From: JAJTGZ01 sp964403525
GTDB lineage: Bacteria > Planctomycetota > Phycisphaerae > Phycisphaerales > UBA1924
Direction of reading: 5' to 3'
DNA: 64,000 nt
Assembly (NCBI GenBank): GCA_964403525.1
Contig: CAYOGE010000010.1
Span: forward strand, 29,317 to 93,316
This document shows, in pieces, positions 26,968 through 35,368 of this stretch (position 1 is the first letter of the stretch; the number at the start of each line of letters is the position of its first letter). The position numbers were made by a program, and so were the translations under genes. A model generated the notes under the pieces. It was not told where the DNA came from. It made no database searches and worked only from the letters and a program-made list of their open reading frames with translations.

Positions 26968-28515
26968 CTACTCAAACCTCAACGCCTTCACCGGGTGCAT
27001 GAGCGCAGCCCGCGCGGCCGGGATCACCGCTCCCAGAACACTGAAGAAGACGCCGCTGGCGGCAACCAGCGCCGCCCGCGCGGGGGCGACCTCGTGAGGG
27101 ATCTCAGCAAAGTAGTAGACGCGCGGGTCCCACACGCTGATGCCGAAGGTGGTGCCCAGCCACTCGTGGATGGGGTTGATGTTGGTGACGATCGTCCACG
27201 CGATCACCATGCCGATGCTGACGCCCACGACGCCGATCACCAGCCCGTAGAAGAGCCAAAGACCGGCAACCCCGCGCCCGCTGGCGCCCATCGCCCGGAG
27301 GATGCCGATGTCCTTGGTCTTCTCGCTGATCATCGCCCAGAAGATGGACATGATCAGCACCGCGCAGACGATCCAGATGAGCGAGAGCAGAAAGAGCACA
27401 ACCGCCGTCTCCTTCTTCACCGCGCCCACGAACATCGCGTTCTGCATCTCCCAAGTCTTGATGAGCTGCGTGTTGTCGTTGCTCATCGCGCTGAAGGGAG
27501 GAACCTTGCCGGCAAAGTCAGCGGCGAACTTCTCGTACACCTTCAGCACACGCTCGCGCAGCGCATCGGGGCTCACACCCGGCTTCGCGCGCACCAGCAC
27601 CGTGTTCACGCGCGCGGGGTCGACCTGGGCGTTCGAAAGGTCGGGCGGCCTGCCGTACGGGTCTACGATCTTCGGCGCCACCAGGCTGGCGTTCATCTTC
27701 ATGCGTTCCTGCAGCGCCGCCAGCGGCACCAGCACGCTCCGCCGATCCACCTCGTACACGCCCGTGCGGCTCTCGTTGGCGACCGGCAGGTTCCACGACA
27801 CGAGCTCGATCGACCGCCCCTTAGTGTCCAGCGGCACCATCCGCAGAGTGATACGCGTGTTCGCCGCCCAGTCAAAGACCGCGCCGGCACCAGTCGGCGT
27901 GAGCCGGCTGAGCCCCTCGAAGGTGTAGTAGCCGCGCCCGTTGCGGTCGCGCCGCGAGAGCCCGATCATCTCGATGCCCACCACCGCCGCATCCTCGAGC
28001 GTGCGGCTGTCAACGTTCGGCTCGGCGAGGCGCAGCCCGTCGGTCTGAACGCGCCGCATGTCGGGCTGGTAGACAGGATCAAGCCGCGGGTCTTCGCCCT
28101 TGGTGTCGCGTTTCAGCGGCACGGTGATCGGCTTCCACCACAGCGCCTCTTCGTAGTCCACCGTCTTGGCGTAGCTGACGGGGTCGATCCCCTTGATCTG
28201 CACCGCTTCGACCCGATCGTCAGGCAGGCTGACGAGCCCGAACGTCTCCACCACCGGCGTAGTGGCGGCAACGACGTCGGTCTCCTTCTCAAGGCGGGCA
28301 CGCAGGTCGTCGTAGTAGGCAAAGCCGCTGTTGGGCCAGTTGATGCTCACATCGCCGACCATCGAGCGCCCGGAGTTCAGCAGCATCGTCAGGAACCCCC
28401 CCATCACCGACCACGTGATGAGGATGAGCGCCGAGCAGAGGGCCACCGCCAGCGCCGCCAGCAGCGGCATGACGCGCGATGTGAGGTACTTCCGTGTGAG
28501 AAGGGATTGGTACAA
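26968..28515 (-). CDS. LolC/LolE-type ABC permease (FtsX family)
   Basis: A 515-residue permease: N-terminal YQSLLTRKYLTSRVMPLLAA and helix 1, a long periplasmic domain of about 300 residues, then three helices (VVLFLLSLIWIVCAVLIMSI, LFYGLVIGVVGVSIGMVIA, ALVAASGVFFSVLGAVIPA) and the closing AALMHPVKALRFE, typical of LolC/E. The start codon is TTG at 28515; TACACT ends seven bases upstream with no ribosome site. It precedes the LolD-like ATPase and most likely forms the complex that extracts lipoproteins from the inner membrane. Only one permease gene is present, so it would act as a homodimer (LolF-like). Confidence 0.88.
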   Translation of the reverse strand: MYQSLLTRKYLTSRVMPLLAALAVALCSALILITWSVMGGFLTMLLNSGRSMVGDVSINWPNSGFAYYDDLRARLEKETDVVAATTPVVETFGLVSLPDDRVEAVQIKGIDPVSYAKTVDYEEALWWKPITVPLKRDTKGEDPRLDPVYQPDMRRVQTDGLRLAEPNVDSRTLEDAAVVGIEMIGLSRRDRNGRGYYTFEGLSRLTPTGAGAVFDWAANTRITLRMVPLDTKGRSIELVSWNLPVANESRTGVYEVDRRSVLVPLAALQERMKMNASLVAPKIVDPYGRPPDLSNAQVDPARVNTVLVRAKPGVSPDALRERVLKVYEKFAADFAGKVPPFSAMSNDNTQLIKTWEMQNAMFVGAVKKETAVVLFLLSLIWIVCAVLIMSIFWAMISEKTKDIGILRAMGASGRGVAGLWLFYGLVIGVVGVSIGMVIAWTIVTNINPIHEWLGTTFGISVWDPRVYYFAEIPHEVAPARAALVAASGVFFSVLGAVIPAARAALMHPVKALRFE

Positions 28516-28534
28516 GCGGGCGAGTGTAAGCGCG

Positions 28535-28752
28535 GGTTAACCACAGAGGACACAGAGTGCACAGAGGCAGGCCGGAAACAAACAGAGCGCGTGTCAGAGC
28601 GCAAGGTTCGCGCGGACAAGAAACTGACCGCCAAGGGACTGCGCGGATGAGCACAGATCAAAGACCGGTTCGTCTGTCTTGATCCGTGCTCATCCGCACA
28701 ACTCCGTGGCTCTCCTGCCTTTCTCTGTGCCTCTGTGTCTCTGTGGTGAACC
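28535..28752. repeat. CACAGAG-type inverted intergenic repeat, copy A
   Basis: The left arm at 28535-28569 (GGTTaACCACAGAG...) and the right arm at 28717-28752 (ends TCTCTGTGGTGAACC) are reverse complements. Inside lies a second inverted pair, GCGGATGAGCACAGATC (from 28643) and GATCCGTGCTCATCCGC (to 28697). The same arms recur at 60.2-60.4 kb and 61.3 kb. It fills the gap between the LolC-like gene and nuoH. Confidence 0.85.
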
Positions 28753-28765
28753 CTCCTCTACGCCT

Positions 28766-28795
28766 TTGCCTCCCGGCCACGACCCGAACTACACT
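28766..28795 (+). promoter_or_regulatory. Putative nuoH promoter
   Basis: TTGCCT (28766-28771) is followed after 18 bp by TACACT (28790-28795), seven bases before the ATG, so the transcript would start about at the start codon. Confidence 0.45.
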
Positions 28796-28802
28796 CGCCG
28801 CG

Positions 28803-30140
28803 ATGACTATCCCAAAGCCCGATTTCCTCACCGCGCAGTTCATCGTCAGCATGGTCTCGCTGCTGATCACGGTGCACATCATCCTGGGGTTCGTCGGCCT
28901 CGCGCTCTACCTCGAACGCAAGATCTCGGCCTACATCCAGGACCGCCTCGGGCCCAACCGCGTGGGGCTAGACCTCGGCCTGCCGATCCTCAAGCCCCTG
29001 CGCGGCCTGTGGGGCCTCGGCCAGTCGGCCGCCGACGGCATCAAGATGCTGCTGAAGGAAGACTTCACCCCCAAGAACGTTGACAAGGTGCTCCACTTCA
29101 TCGCGCCCGGCCTGGCGGTCGTGCCCGCGCTGCTCGCCTCCGCCTACCTGCCGTGGGGCGGCATGTGGTACGTGCCGGGCTTCACGCTCCCGATCACCGG
29201 ATGGGTGATCGATCCGCAACTGGTGATGGTGGGCGGTGCGAACGTCTCGATCGGACTGGTCTACGGCCTCGCGATCGCCGGCATGGGTGTCTACGGCGTC
29301 GCGCTGGGGTCGTGGGCGAGCAACAACAAGTTCTCATTCCTCGGCGGCTTGCGCGCAAGCGCCCAGATGCTGGCCTACGAGATCCCGCTCGGCCTCATGC
29401 TGCTGGTGGTCATCCTGACGACCGGCTCGCTCCTTCCGCAGGAGATCGTGGGGTACCAGGTTCAGCACGGCTGGCTGATCCTCGCCCACCCGCTCGCGGC
29501 GGTCTTCCTCTTCACCGCCTTCCTCGCCGAGAGCAACCGCGCCCCGTTCGACAACGCTGAGTGCGAGAGCGAACTCGTCGGCGGATTCCACACCGAGTTC
29601 TCGTCGATGCACTTCGGCCTCTTCTTCCTCGCCGAGTACGCCCACGTCATTACCTCGTCGGCCGTCTTCGCCCTGCTCTTCCTCGGCGGCTACCACATCC
29701 CCGGCATCCCCTGGCTCAGCCCTGACTATGTGGGCGCCGGTCAGGAGTGGTACATCGGCCTCCTGGCAGCGGTGACCAAGTTCGCCGTCCTCTTCGGCAA
29801 GACGGTGCTGCTGGTCTGCTTCGTCATCATCGTCCGCTGGACGCTCCCCCGCTTCCGCTACGACCAGGTGATGAGCCTCGGCTGGCAGGGGCTGATCCCC
29901 GCCTCGCTGCTGCTGCTGGTCGGCACGGCCTTCATGGTCTACTTCAAGGCCCTGATCTGGTGGGAGCTCGCCCTGCTCAACCTCGGGCTCTTTGTGCTGA
30001 TGCTCGCCGTGCAGCCGCTGCTGCCGCAAGCGGGCAAGAACCGGCGCGTGCCGCTCGCCGGCTCGCGGTTCAGCCCGCTGAAGGAGCCATCGGTCGAAGG
30101 CGTGGCCGTGGCAAACGCCGTGCCCGTGCTGCAGGCCTGA
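28803..30140 (+). CDS. nuoH: NADH-quinone oxidoreductase subunit H
   Basis: A 445-residue, eight-helix membrane subunit of respiratory complex I. Hallmarks: LYLERKISAYIQDRLGPNRVG near the N-terminus, LRGLWGLGQSAADGIKMLLKED, LRASAQMLAYEIPLG, and AESNRAPFDNAECESELVGGFHTEYSS-like text (here FHTEFSSMHF), which lines the quinone channel. It has a ~40-residue C-terminal extension (QAGKNRRVPLAGSRF to PVLQA). The ATG at 28803 is chosen because TIPKPDFLTAQF leads directly to helix 1. No other nuo gene lies beside it in this window, which is unusual because nuoG-H-I are normally adjacent. Confidence 0.95.
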   Translation: MTIPKPDFLTAQFIVSMVSLLITVHIILGFVGLALYLERKISAYIQDRLGPNRVGLDLGLPILKPLRGLWGLGQSAADGIKMLLKEDFTPKNVDKVLHFIAPGLAVVPALLASAYLPWGGMWYVPGFTLPITGWVIDPQLVMVGGANVSIGLVYGLAIAGMGVYGVALGSWASNNKFSFLGGLRASAQMLAYEIPLGLMLLVVILTTGSLLPQEIVGYQVQHGWLILAHPLAAVFLFTAFLAESNRAPFDNAECESELVGGFHTEFSSMHFGLFFLAEYAHVITSSAVFALLFLGGYHIPGIPWLSPDYVGAGQEWYIGLLAAVTKFAVLFGKTVLLVCFVIIVRWTLPRFRYDQVMSLGWQGLIPASLLLLVGTAFMVYFKALIWWELALLNLGLFVLMLAVQPLLPQAGKNRRVPLAGSRFSPLKEPSVEGVAVANAVPVLQA

Positions 30141-30396
30141 GGGCAAGCTCGCGGCCCTTTGGCTGCGGGGGAGGGGGGGGCGCCGGGTGTGGCAGTCGAG
30201 CGGCTGGCGTTGACTCGCTTGGCAACCCAGGCATCTTCCAGCAGCCAGAAATACCCGCCGCCACAGCCCGAATCGAGACCCGGCGACAATTCGCCGAAGA
30301 TTCGCCTTTGGCGGACGACGCCCACGGACGGCGGATTCGTGGTACGCTTTACCGGCTGCACCTCTCAACCGTCCGACGCCCCGCCCGGAGCCGTCG

Positions 30397-31314
30397 ATGA
30401 AGTCGCGGGCATTCACGCTGATCGAGTTGCTGGTAGTCGTTGCGATCATCGCGATCCTGATGGCGGTGCTGCTGCCGGCGCTGGCGGCAGCGCGTAACAC
30501 GGCCAGGCTGGCGGTGTCGCTGAGCAACATGAAGCAGATCGCCGCGGCCCACGAGATGTACAGGGTGGACCGGAAGGACGCACTGCCGGTGCCCTTTGTG
30601 TTCGCCAACAACAACCCCAACAGCGGGTACGGATCGGTCAATCTCTTCGGCGGCAAGTTCTGCAAGTCAACGTGGGACGGGAGCGGATACGACTACTGGC
30701 CCGGTGAGCGGCCGCTGAACGAGTACACCGACTCCGCCCGATCGCTCCTTCGGCCCCTCGATGTGGACCCCACATGGCAGCCGATGCTTCCAAGACCAGC
30801 AGTCCCGGCTGGCGCGAGGGAAGCCTTCGAGTCGCCGGGGTGGCGCTCGCCGGGCGATAAGCGGGCGAGAACATTCGGGCCCACAACGCCCGACCCGAGT
30901 ATTAGCCAGTACGAGTGCAGCGGAAGCTCGTACATTCCGAACATCTACTGGGTTGAGTGCGCGGGATATGCCCTAACGGGTTCCCTCGCGAACTCCTCTG
31001 GATGGCACCGGGCCATCCGCTGGGGGACCAGAAACTTCAACCGCATTGACACGACTCGTTTCGTCGTGGCTTCCGACACAATTGCCGGCGCAGTACGCAC
31101 GGCGTTCCCGGTGAATGGCGGGTGGCCTGTCATCCCCGGCGAATTTGGAGGAGGGAACAAGTCCACTATGGGTTTCGCCGACGGCCATTCGGCATATGTC
31201 GAGATGGTTCGCATGTCGGCGAACACCTTTCCGTTCAGCCAGAATGCGATAGGCTCGCTCGCCCAACCCGGCTTCGAGTACAGCCTACAGATGGATCTCC
31301 CCGCGCCGCGCTAG
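30397..31314 (+). CDS. Type IV prepilin-like (type II secretion pseudopilin-type) protein
   Basis: A 305-residue protein with the class III signal KSRAFTLIELLVVVAIIAIL, cleaved after the small residue before FTLIE by prepilin peptidase, followed by a hydrophobic alpha-1 helix and ALAAARNTARLAVSLSNMKQ. The C-terminal part has TMGFADGHSAYVEM, the H/DGH-type element common in planctomycete prepilin-domain proteins. GGAG ten bases upstream supports the start at 30397. Planctomycete genomes carry many such genes outside secretion operons; function is unknown. A small secreted protein of unknown function follows. Confidence 0.85.
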   Translation: MKSRAFTLIELLVVVAIIAILMAVLLPALAAARNTARLAVSLSNMKQIAAAHEMYRVDRKDALPVPFVFANNNPNSGYGSVNLFGGKFCKSTWDGSGYDYWPGERPLNEYTDSARSLLRPLDVDPTWQPMLPRPAVPAGAREAFESPGWRSPGDKRARTFGPTTPDPSISQYECSGSSYIPNIYWVECAGYALTGSLANSSGWHRAIRWGTRNFNRIDTTRFVVASDTIAGAVRTAFPVNGGWPVIPGEFGGGNKSTMGFADGHSAYVEMVRMSANTFPFSQNAIGSLAQPGFEYSLQMDLPAPR

Positions 31315-31362
31315 ATCGTTACCCTTCTCCGCATTCCGCACCCACTGCACCCGGAGCACCCA

Positions 31363-32010
31363 ATGAGTCTGACCCTGTCATCGCCGCGCTCGTGCGCTGT
31401 CATTCTGTCCGCTATCGCCGCCTGTTCCGCGCCCGCCACAGGGCAGGATGCCCCGAAGGTCTGGGCCGAGTTCATGCCCCGCGGTGCGGCGGGCTACGAC
31501 GCGCGCGGTTATTCGCCGAGCGACTCGATGTTCCAACGCATGGTGATGTACAACGCGGCCTACCCGTCCATCAACTGGCACACGCTGCCGCCATCTGGGA
31601 CGCTCGACCCAAGTAGATGGACCCCAACCACCGATGATGCCGTTGACCTATCCAACCTTCCCGCTCCCGGTATCCTCAACGTCAACCTCGTCGGCCGCCG
31701 CCTCGCCATCGAGGCCCTCCGCCGCGGGTTCAACCGGAGCGACCCTTCCTACACCAACGGGCACGCGCCGAACCTGGCGCTCAACCTCATCCGCACCGGC
31801 ATGCCACGCGACGACGTGCGAACGGTGGTCATCTCCACGCCCATGACAGTCATCACCACAGGGCACATCGTGGTCATTCCTGGAAAGCCGGGATCGGGTG
31901 GCGCAGGAGGGAACGAGCCGGAGCCGGACCGAAGCAACTACATTGAGTATCCCGACCTCTACGCCGCCCAGCGCGACCCTGGCAACTCCACCCCCGTCCT
32001 GCAGGCCTGA
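31363..32010 (+). CDS. Secreted protein of unknown function
   Basis: A 215-residue protein that I do not recognise. It has a signal peptide (SSPRSCAVILSAIAACSAPATG) and GGAG seven bases before the ATG at 31363. The body contains VWAEFMPRGAAGYDARGY, ILNVNLVGRRLAIEALRRGF and VISTPMTVITTGHIVVIPG, then a Gly/Glu-rich stretch. It lies 48 bp after the prepilin-like gene and is probably co-transcribed, so it could be a pseudopilus-associated protein. Its last codons and 3' flank (CTGCAGGCCTGAGG then CGGCCCTTTGG) match those of nuoH 1.9 kb upstream. Confidence 0.6.
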   Translation: MSLTLSSPRSCAVILSAIAACSAPATGQDAPKVWAEFMPRGAAGYDARGYSPSDSMFQRMVMYNAAYPSINWHTLPPSGTLDPSRWTPTTDDAVDLSNLPAPGILNVNLVGRRLAIEALRRGFNRSDPSYTNGHAPNLALNLIRTGMPRDDVRTVVISTPMTVITTGHIVVIPGKPGSGGAGGNEPEPDRSNYIEYPDLYAAQRDPGNSTPVLQA

Positions 32011-32172
32011 GGCCCCACGGGCGGCCCTTTGGGGTTTGCTCGGGTCGTTTGCACCTCACGGGGACTGTGGCGAGTCACGTTGGCTGGGTCTATCCTTCGC
32101 CCCACCCTCCCCTAAGGGTCGTGGATCATCTCGAATCGGCCCCCCGGCCCCTTGCTATTTGGAGCTTTCACT

Positions 32173-33612
32173 GTGTCCAACCTCGGCACCATCACACAGG
32201 TCATCGGCAGCACGTTTGACGTTCAGTTCGCGGAGAACCAGCTGCCGGCCATCTACAACGCCCTGTACGTCGAGGCCGACACCCCCGTCGGCAAGCTGGC
32301 GCTGACGGGCGAGGTCGCCAGCCACCTCGGCGGCGGCAAGGTGCGCGCCATCGCGCTGGGTTCAACCGACGGCCTCCGCCGCGGCCTGAAGATCGCCGAC
32401 ACCGGTGCGCCGGTCTCGGTGCCCGTTGGCGAGCCGGTCCTCGGCCGCGTCTTCAACCTGCTCGGCCAGCCGATCGACAAGGGCGCCGACATGGCCGCCG
32501 GCGTCAAGCGGAGCCCCATCCACCGCAACCCGCCCGAGTTCTCGCAGCTCAACCCCAAGACCGAGGTGCTGCTGACGGGCATCAAGGTCATCGACCTTCT
32601 TTGCCCCTTCGTCCGCGGTGGCAAGATCGGCCTCTTCGGCGGTGCCGGCGTCGGCAAGACCGTCATCATCCAGGAGCTGATCGCCCGTGTCGCCCGTAAC
32701 TTCGGTGGCTACTCGGTGTTCGCCGGCGTCGGCGAGCGCACCCGCGAAGGCACCGACCTCTGGAAGGAAATGAAGGAGGCCGAGTACATCGACGCCGAAG
32801 GGAAGAAGTCCCGCGTGCTCGACAAGGTCGCCATGGTGTTCGGCCAGATGAACGAGCCGCCCGGCGCGCGTCTGCGCGTCGCCCTCACGGCCCTGACCAT
32901 GGCCGAGAACTTCCGCGACGAGTCGGGCAAAGAGACGCTGATGTTCGTCGACAACGTCTTCCGCTTTACCCAGGCCGGTTCGGAGGTTTCGGCGCTGCTG
33001 GGCCGCATGCCCAGCGCCGCCGGTTACCAGCCGACGCTCTCGACGGAAATGGGTGAGCTCCAGGAGCGCATCACTTCAACGAGCAAGGGCGCCATCACCT
33101 CGGTGCAGGCCATCTACGTCCCCGCCGACGACTACACCGATCCGGCCCCCGCGACCGCCTTCACCCACCTCGACGCGTACGTGGCCCTCGCCCGTGGCAT
33201 CGCCGAGAAGGGCATCTTCCCGGCCGTGGACCCGCTGGCGAGCACATCGCGCATCCTCTCGGCCGACATCCTCGGCGAGCGCCACTACTCCGTGAGCCGC
33301 CGCGTGCAGAACACGCTGCAGCGCTACAAGGACCTGCAGGACATCATCGCCATCCTCGGCGTTGACGAACTCTCCGAAGACGACAAGAAGACCGTGGCCC
33401 GCGCCCGCAAGATCGAGCGCTTCCTGAGCCAGCCCTTCTACGTCGCCGAGGTGTTCACGGGCTTCAAGGGCGTCACCACGACGCTCGAAGAGACGCTCGA
33501 CAGCTTCGAGCGCATCTGCAACGGCGAGGGCGACGACCTCCCCGAGGGCGCGTTCATGTACGTCGGCACGCTCGACGACGCCCGCAAGAAGGCCGAAGCG
33601 ATGAAGAAGTAA
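32173..33612 (+). CDS. atpD: F-type ATP synthase subunit beta
   Basis: A 479-residue catalytic subunit of F1. The P-loop GGAGVGKTVIIQELI is near residue 157; GVGERTREGTDLWKEM contains the catalytic glutamate region; VYVPADDYTDPAPATAF and LDATTVLSR-like text (here VDPLASTSRIL) are the adenine and DELSEED-side elements (VDELSEDDKK). The GTG at 32173 (MSNLGTITQVIG) is chosen because GGAG sits eight bases upstream and the beta subunit normally starts here. No other atp gene is adjacent: it is followed by a terminator and a secreted-protein gene, whereas atpC normally follows. Confidence 0.97.
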   Translation: MSNLGTITQVIGSTFDVQFAENQLPAIYNALYVEADTPVGKLALTGEVASHLGGGKVRAIALGSTDGLRRGLKIADTGAPVSVPVGEPVLGRVFNLLGQPIDKGADMAAGVKRSPIHRNPPEFSQLNPKTEVLLTGIKVIDLLCPFVRGGKIGLFGGAGVGKTVIIQELIARVARNFGGYSVFAGVGERTREGTDLWKEMKEAEYIDAEGKKSRVLDKVAMVFGQMNEPPGARLRVALTALTMAENFRDESGKETLMFVDNVFRFTQAGSEVSALLGRMPSAAGYQPTLSTEMGELQERITSTSKGAITSVQAIYVPADDYTDPAPATAFTHLDAYVALARGIAEKGIFPAVDPLASTSRILSADILGERHYSVSRRVQNTLQRYKDLQDIIAILGVDELSEDDKKTVARARKIERFLSQPFYVAEVFTGFKGVTTTLEETLDSFERICNGEGDDLPEGAFMYVGTLDDARKKAEAMKK

Positions 33613-33668
33613 TCGCCGCGGAGGGCCCCCCCCCTCCGCTTTCCTCCATCAATGTGCATTCAGCAAAT

Positions 33669-33695
33669 ACCCCCGGAGATCGGGGGTTTTTCTTT
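33669..33695 (+). terminator. Rho-independent terminator after atpD
   Basis: Stem acccccg / cgggggt with loop gagat, then TTTTTCTTTG. A second GC hairpin (gcggagg / cctccgc) lies just before it at about 33617-33640. Confidence 0.9.
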
Positions 33696-34123
33696 GTCTC
33701 AACCGCCGGTTGCTCACGCTCGCGAGGCCCGCCGGTATGCGTACGGCATGGCCATGAGCCGCTTGGCGCCGTCGCGCGAGTCCAGGGCCCGTCGCCCATT
33801 GCGACGACTCCCCAGCCTGCCAAGGTCTTTGCCCAGAGGCCCTCGGCGGCGCGCCTTCTCCATCTTGCCATGGTTATCCGTCAAGGAATCAAAAAAGTGA
33901 ATCTTTGTTTTTCCAAAATCGCAGCCGCGCGGTGAAACGAAACGTATCTTGTAGCGGAGCGGCAATTCACCGTTGCCGCAGTGTGTGAGTGAGAGTCCGA
34001 GACAACCTGTTGCCTCTGGTTGACCGAACAGGGCAGAACCCCTTCGTCGGCACCCGTGGTCAGCAACCGAAGCCCGCATTGGGCATCGGCAGATACCCGT
34101 ACGTTCATTAAGGAGTGTAGAGA
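33696..34123 (+). other. 428-base non-coding stretch with long structured leader
   Basis: I see no gene here. The distal half becomes A+T-rich around 33890-33920 and carries TATCTT at 33945-33950 as a possible -10 box. The segment CAACC (34003-34007), GGTTG (34018-34022), CAACC (34064-34068) can form two mutually exclusive hairpins. AAGGAG ends eight bases before the ATG of the PEP-CTERM gene. Confidence 0.4.
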
Positions 34124-34696
34124 ATGACCTCGACCCGTACCGCTTCGCTTGCCCTCGTCTGTGCCGGCTTGATCGCTGCTACAGCTGGAACCGCCAGCGC
34201 GACCACGATCAACAGCTTCCTGTCCGTGCCCGGCATCAGCGGCATCACTGTCTCGCCGGCGGTCGCCAGCCCCAACCTCTCGTTCACCGTAACACTGAAC
34301 GCGGGCGCGACATTCACCTACAACAGCAACACCTACGCGATCACTGACGTGATCGGCTTCTACCTCCTCGCCCCCGGCTACGACGACGTCTCGCAGGGCG
34401 CGCTCGCCAGCGTCGGCGGCTTCAGCAACGACTCTGACCATCGCGCCGCGGGGAGCATCTACGGCTGGCGTTCCAACCCGAACTCCGGGATCACCGCGGG
34501 CAACTCGCAGGCGTTCACGTTCCCCTCAATCTCGTACGCCAACTACACGCTGATCGGCCTGCACGTCCGCATCAACGGCACGTTCCCCGGCACAACCGGA
34601 AACACCGGCAACATTACCGGTTCGTTCGTCCCGGCACCGGGCGCTGCCGCGGTCCTCGGCCTGGGCGGCCTGCTGGCCTCCCGTCGCCGCCGCTGA
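34124..34696 (+). CDS. Secreted protein with PEP-CTERM-like sorting tail
   Basis: A 190-residue exported protein with signal peptide (TRTASLALVCAGLIAATAGTASA), a compact beta-rich body, and the tail PAPGAAAVLGLGGLLASRRRR. The tail has the PEP-CTERM layout (motif, hydrophobic helix, Arg cluster) but with PAP in place of PEP. Such tails direct proteins to exosortase for surface anchoring or release. No enzymatic motif is visible. The gene has a long leader and its own terminator. Confidence 0.8.
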   Translation: MTSTRTASLALVCAGLIAATAGTASATTINSFLSVPGISGITVSPAVASPNLSFTVTLNAGATFTYNSNTYAITDVIGFYLLAPGYDDVSQGALASVGGFSNDSDHRAAGSIYGWRSNPNSGITAGNSQAFTFPSISYANYTLIGLHVRINGTFPGTTGNTGNITGSFVPAPGAAAVLGLGGLLASRRRR

Positions 34697-34720
34697 GTCA
34701 GGTTCTCATCCGACATTTCA

Positions 34721-34757
34721 AGGGCGGGCACGGTTAAGTCTGTGCCCGCCTTTTTCT
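34721..34757 (+). terminator. Rho-independent terminator after the PEP-CTERM gene
   Basis: Stem ggcgggcac (34723-34731) / gtgcccgcc (34742-34750) followed by TTTTTCTT. Confidence 0.9.
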
Positions 34758-34789
34758 TCGCGCCGCGCAAGGGCACTCTACCCTGTGCC

Positions 34790-35197
34790 ATGGTCACCAT
34801 CACCAGCCGTTACGAAGGAAACAAGAAGTGCTCGCTCGTCCACCCCGAGGGAGCGACCCTCCGCACCGATGCCCCCAAGGACATCGGCGGCGACGCCTCG
34901 GCCTTCTCGCCGACCGACCTGGTGGCGGCCGGCCTTGCCGCGTGCATCCTCACAACGATGGCCATGTTCGCCGAACGCCACGGCCTGAAGCTCGACGGCG
35001 CCTCCGCAACGGTTGAGAAGCACATGAGCCAACCGCCGTCGCCGCGGCGCATCGCGCGGCTGCCGGTGGTTGTCACGCTCTCCGCCTCGTTACCAGCCGA
35101 GATGCGCCCGCGGATCGAGGCCGCCGGCAACGCCTGCCCCGTGCACGCGAGCCTGCACCCCGAGGTTGATGCGCCGATCACGTACCTGTACGCCTGA
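34790..35197 (+). CDS. OsmC family peroxiredoxin-like protein
   Basis: A 135-residue protein starting MVTITSRYEGNKKCSLVHPEG. It has the OsmC/Ohr fold elements SPTDLVAAGLAACILTTMAMF with the first reactive cysteine, and GNACPVHASLHP with the second. OsmC proteins reduce organic hydroperoxides using the Cys pair. The ATG at 34790 is supported by TACCCT ending five bases upstream, again without a ribosome site. It is short and complete for the YhfA/OsmC-like subgroup. Confidence 0.9.
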   Translation: MVTITSRYEGNKKCSLVHPEGATLRTDAPKDIGGDASAFSPTDLVAAGLAACILTTMAMFAERHGLKLDGASATVEKHMSQPPSPRRIARLPVVVTLSASLPAEMRPRIEAAGNACPVHASLHPEVDAPITYLYA

Positions 35198-35368
35198 TCC
35201 CGATCGCCATCGAGCAGGCTGAAGCGGCCTCGGATGAACCCAGAGAACAACGGACCAGATCCGGGCATCTCAATCGTCGCTCCCTTCTCTGTTTCTGTTC
35301 CTCGCCGCGGTCTTTATCCGTGTTGATCAGAGGCTTGCCTTTCTGCCCCCTCCCACCCGCCCCCCCTC

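Noticed and set aside
24517..28650. Long plus-strand frames opposite the Dus and Lol genes
   Set aside because: They overlap clearly conserved enzymes on the other strand and have low-complexity Arg/His/Val composition.
28535..28752. Insertion sequence or integron at the repeat between lolC and nuoH
   Set aside because: There are inverted arms but no transposase, no target duplication that I can see, and only about 218 bases.
33652..33935. Small genes downstream of atpD
   Set aside because: They start within or next to the atpD terminator, have no ribosome site, and have Arg-rich shadow composition.
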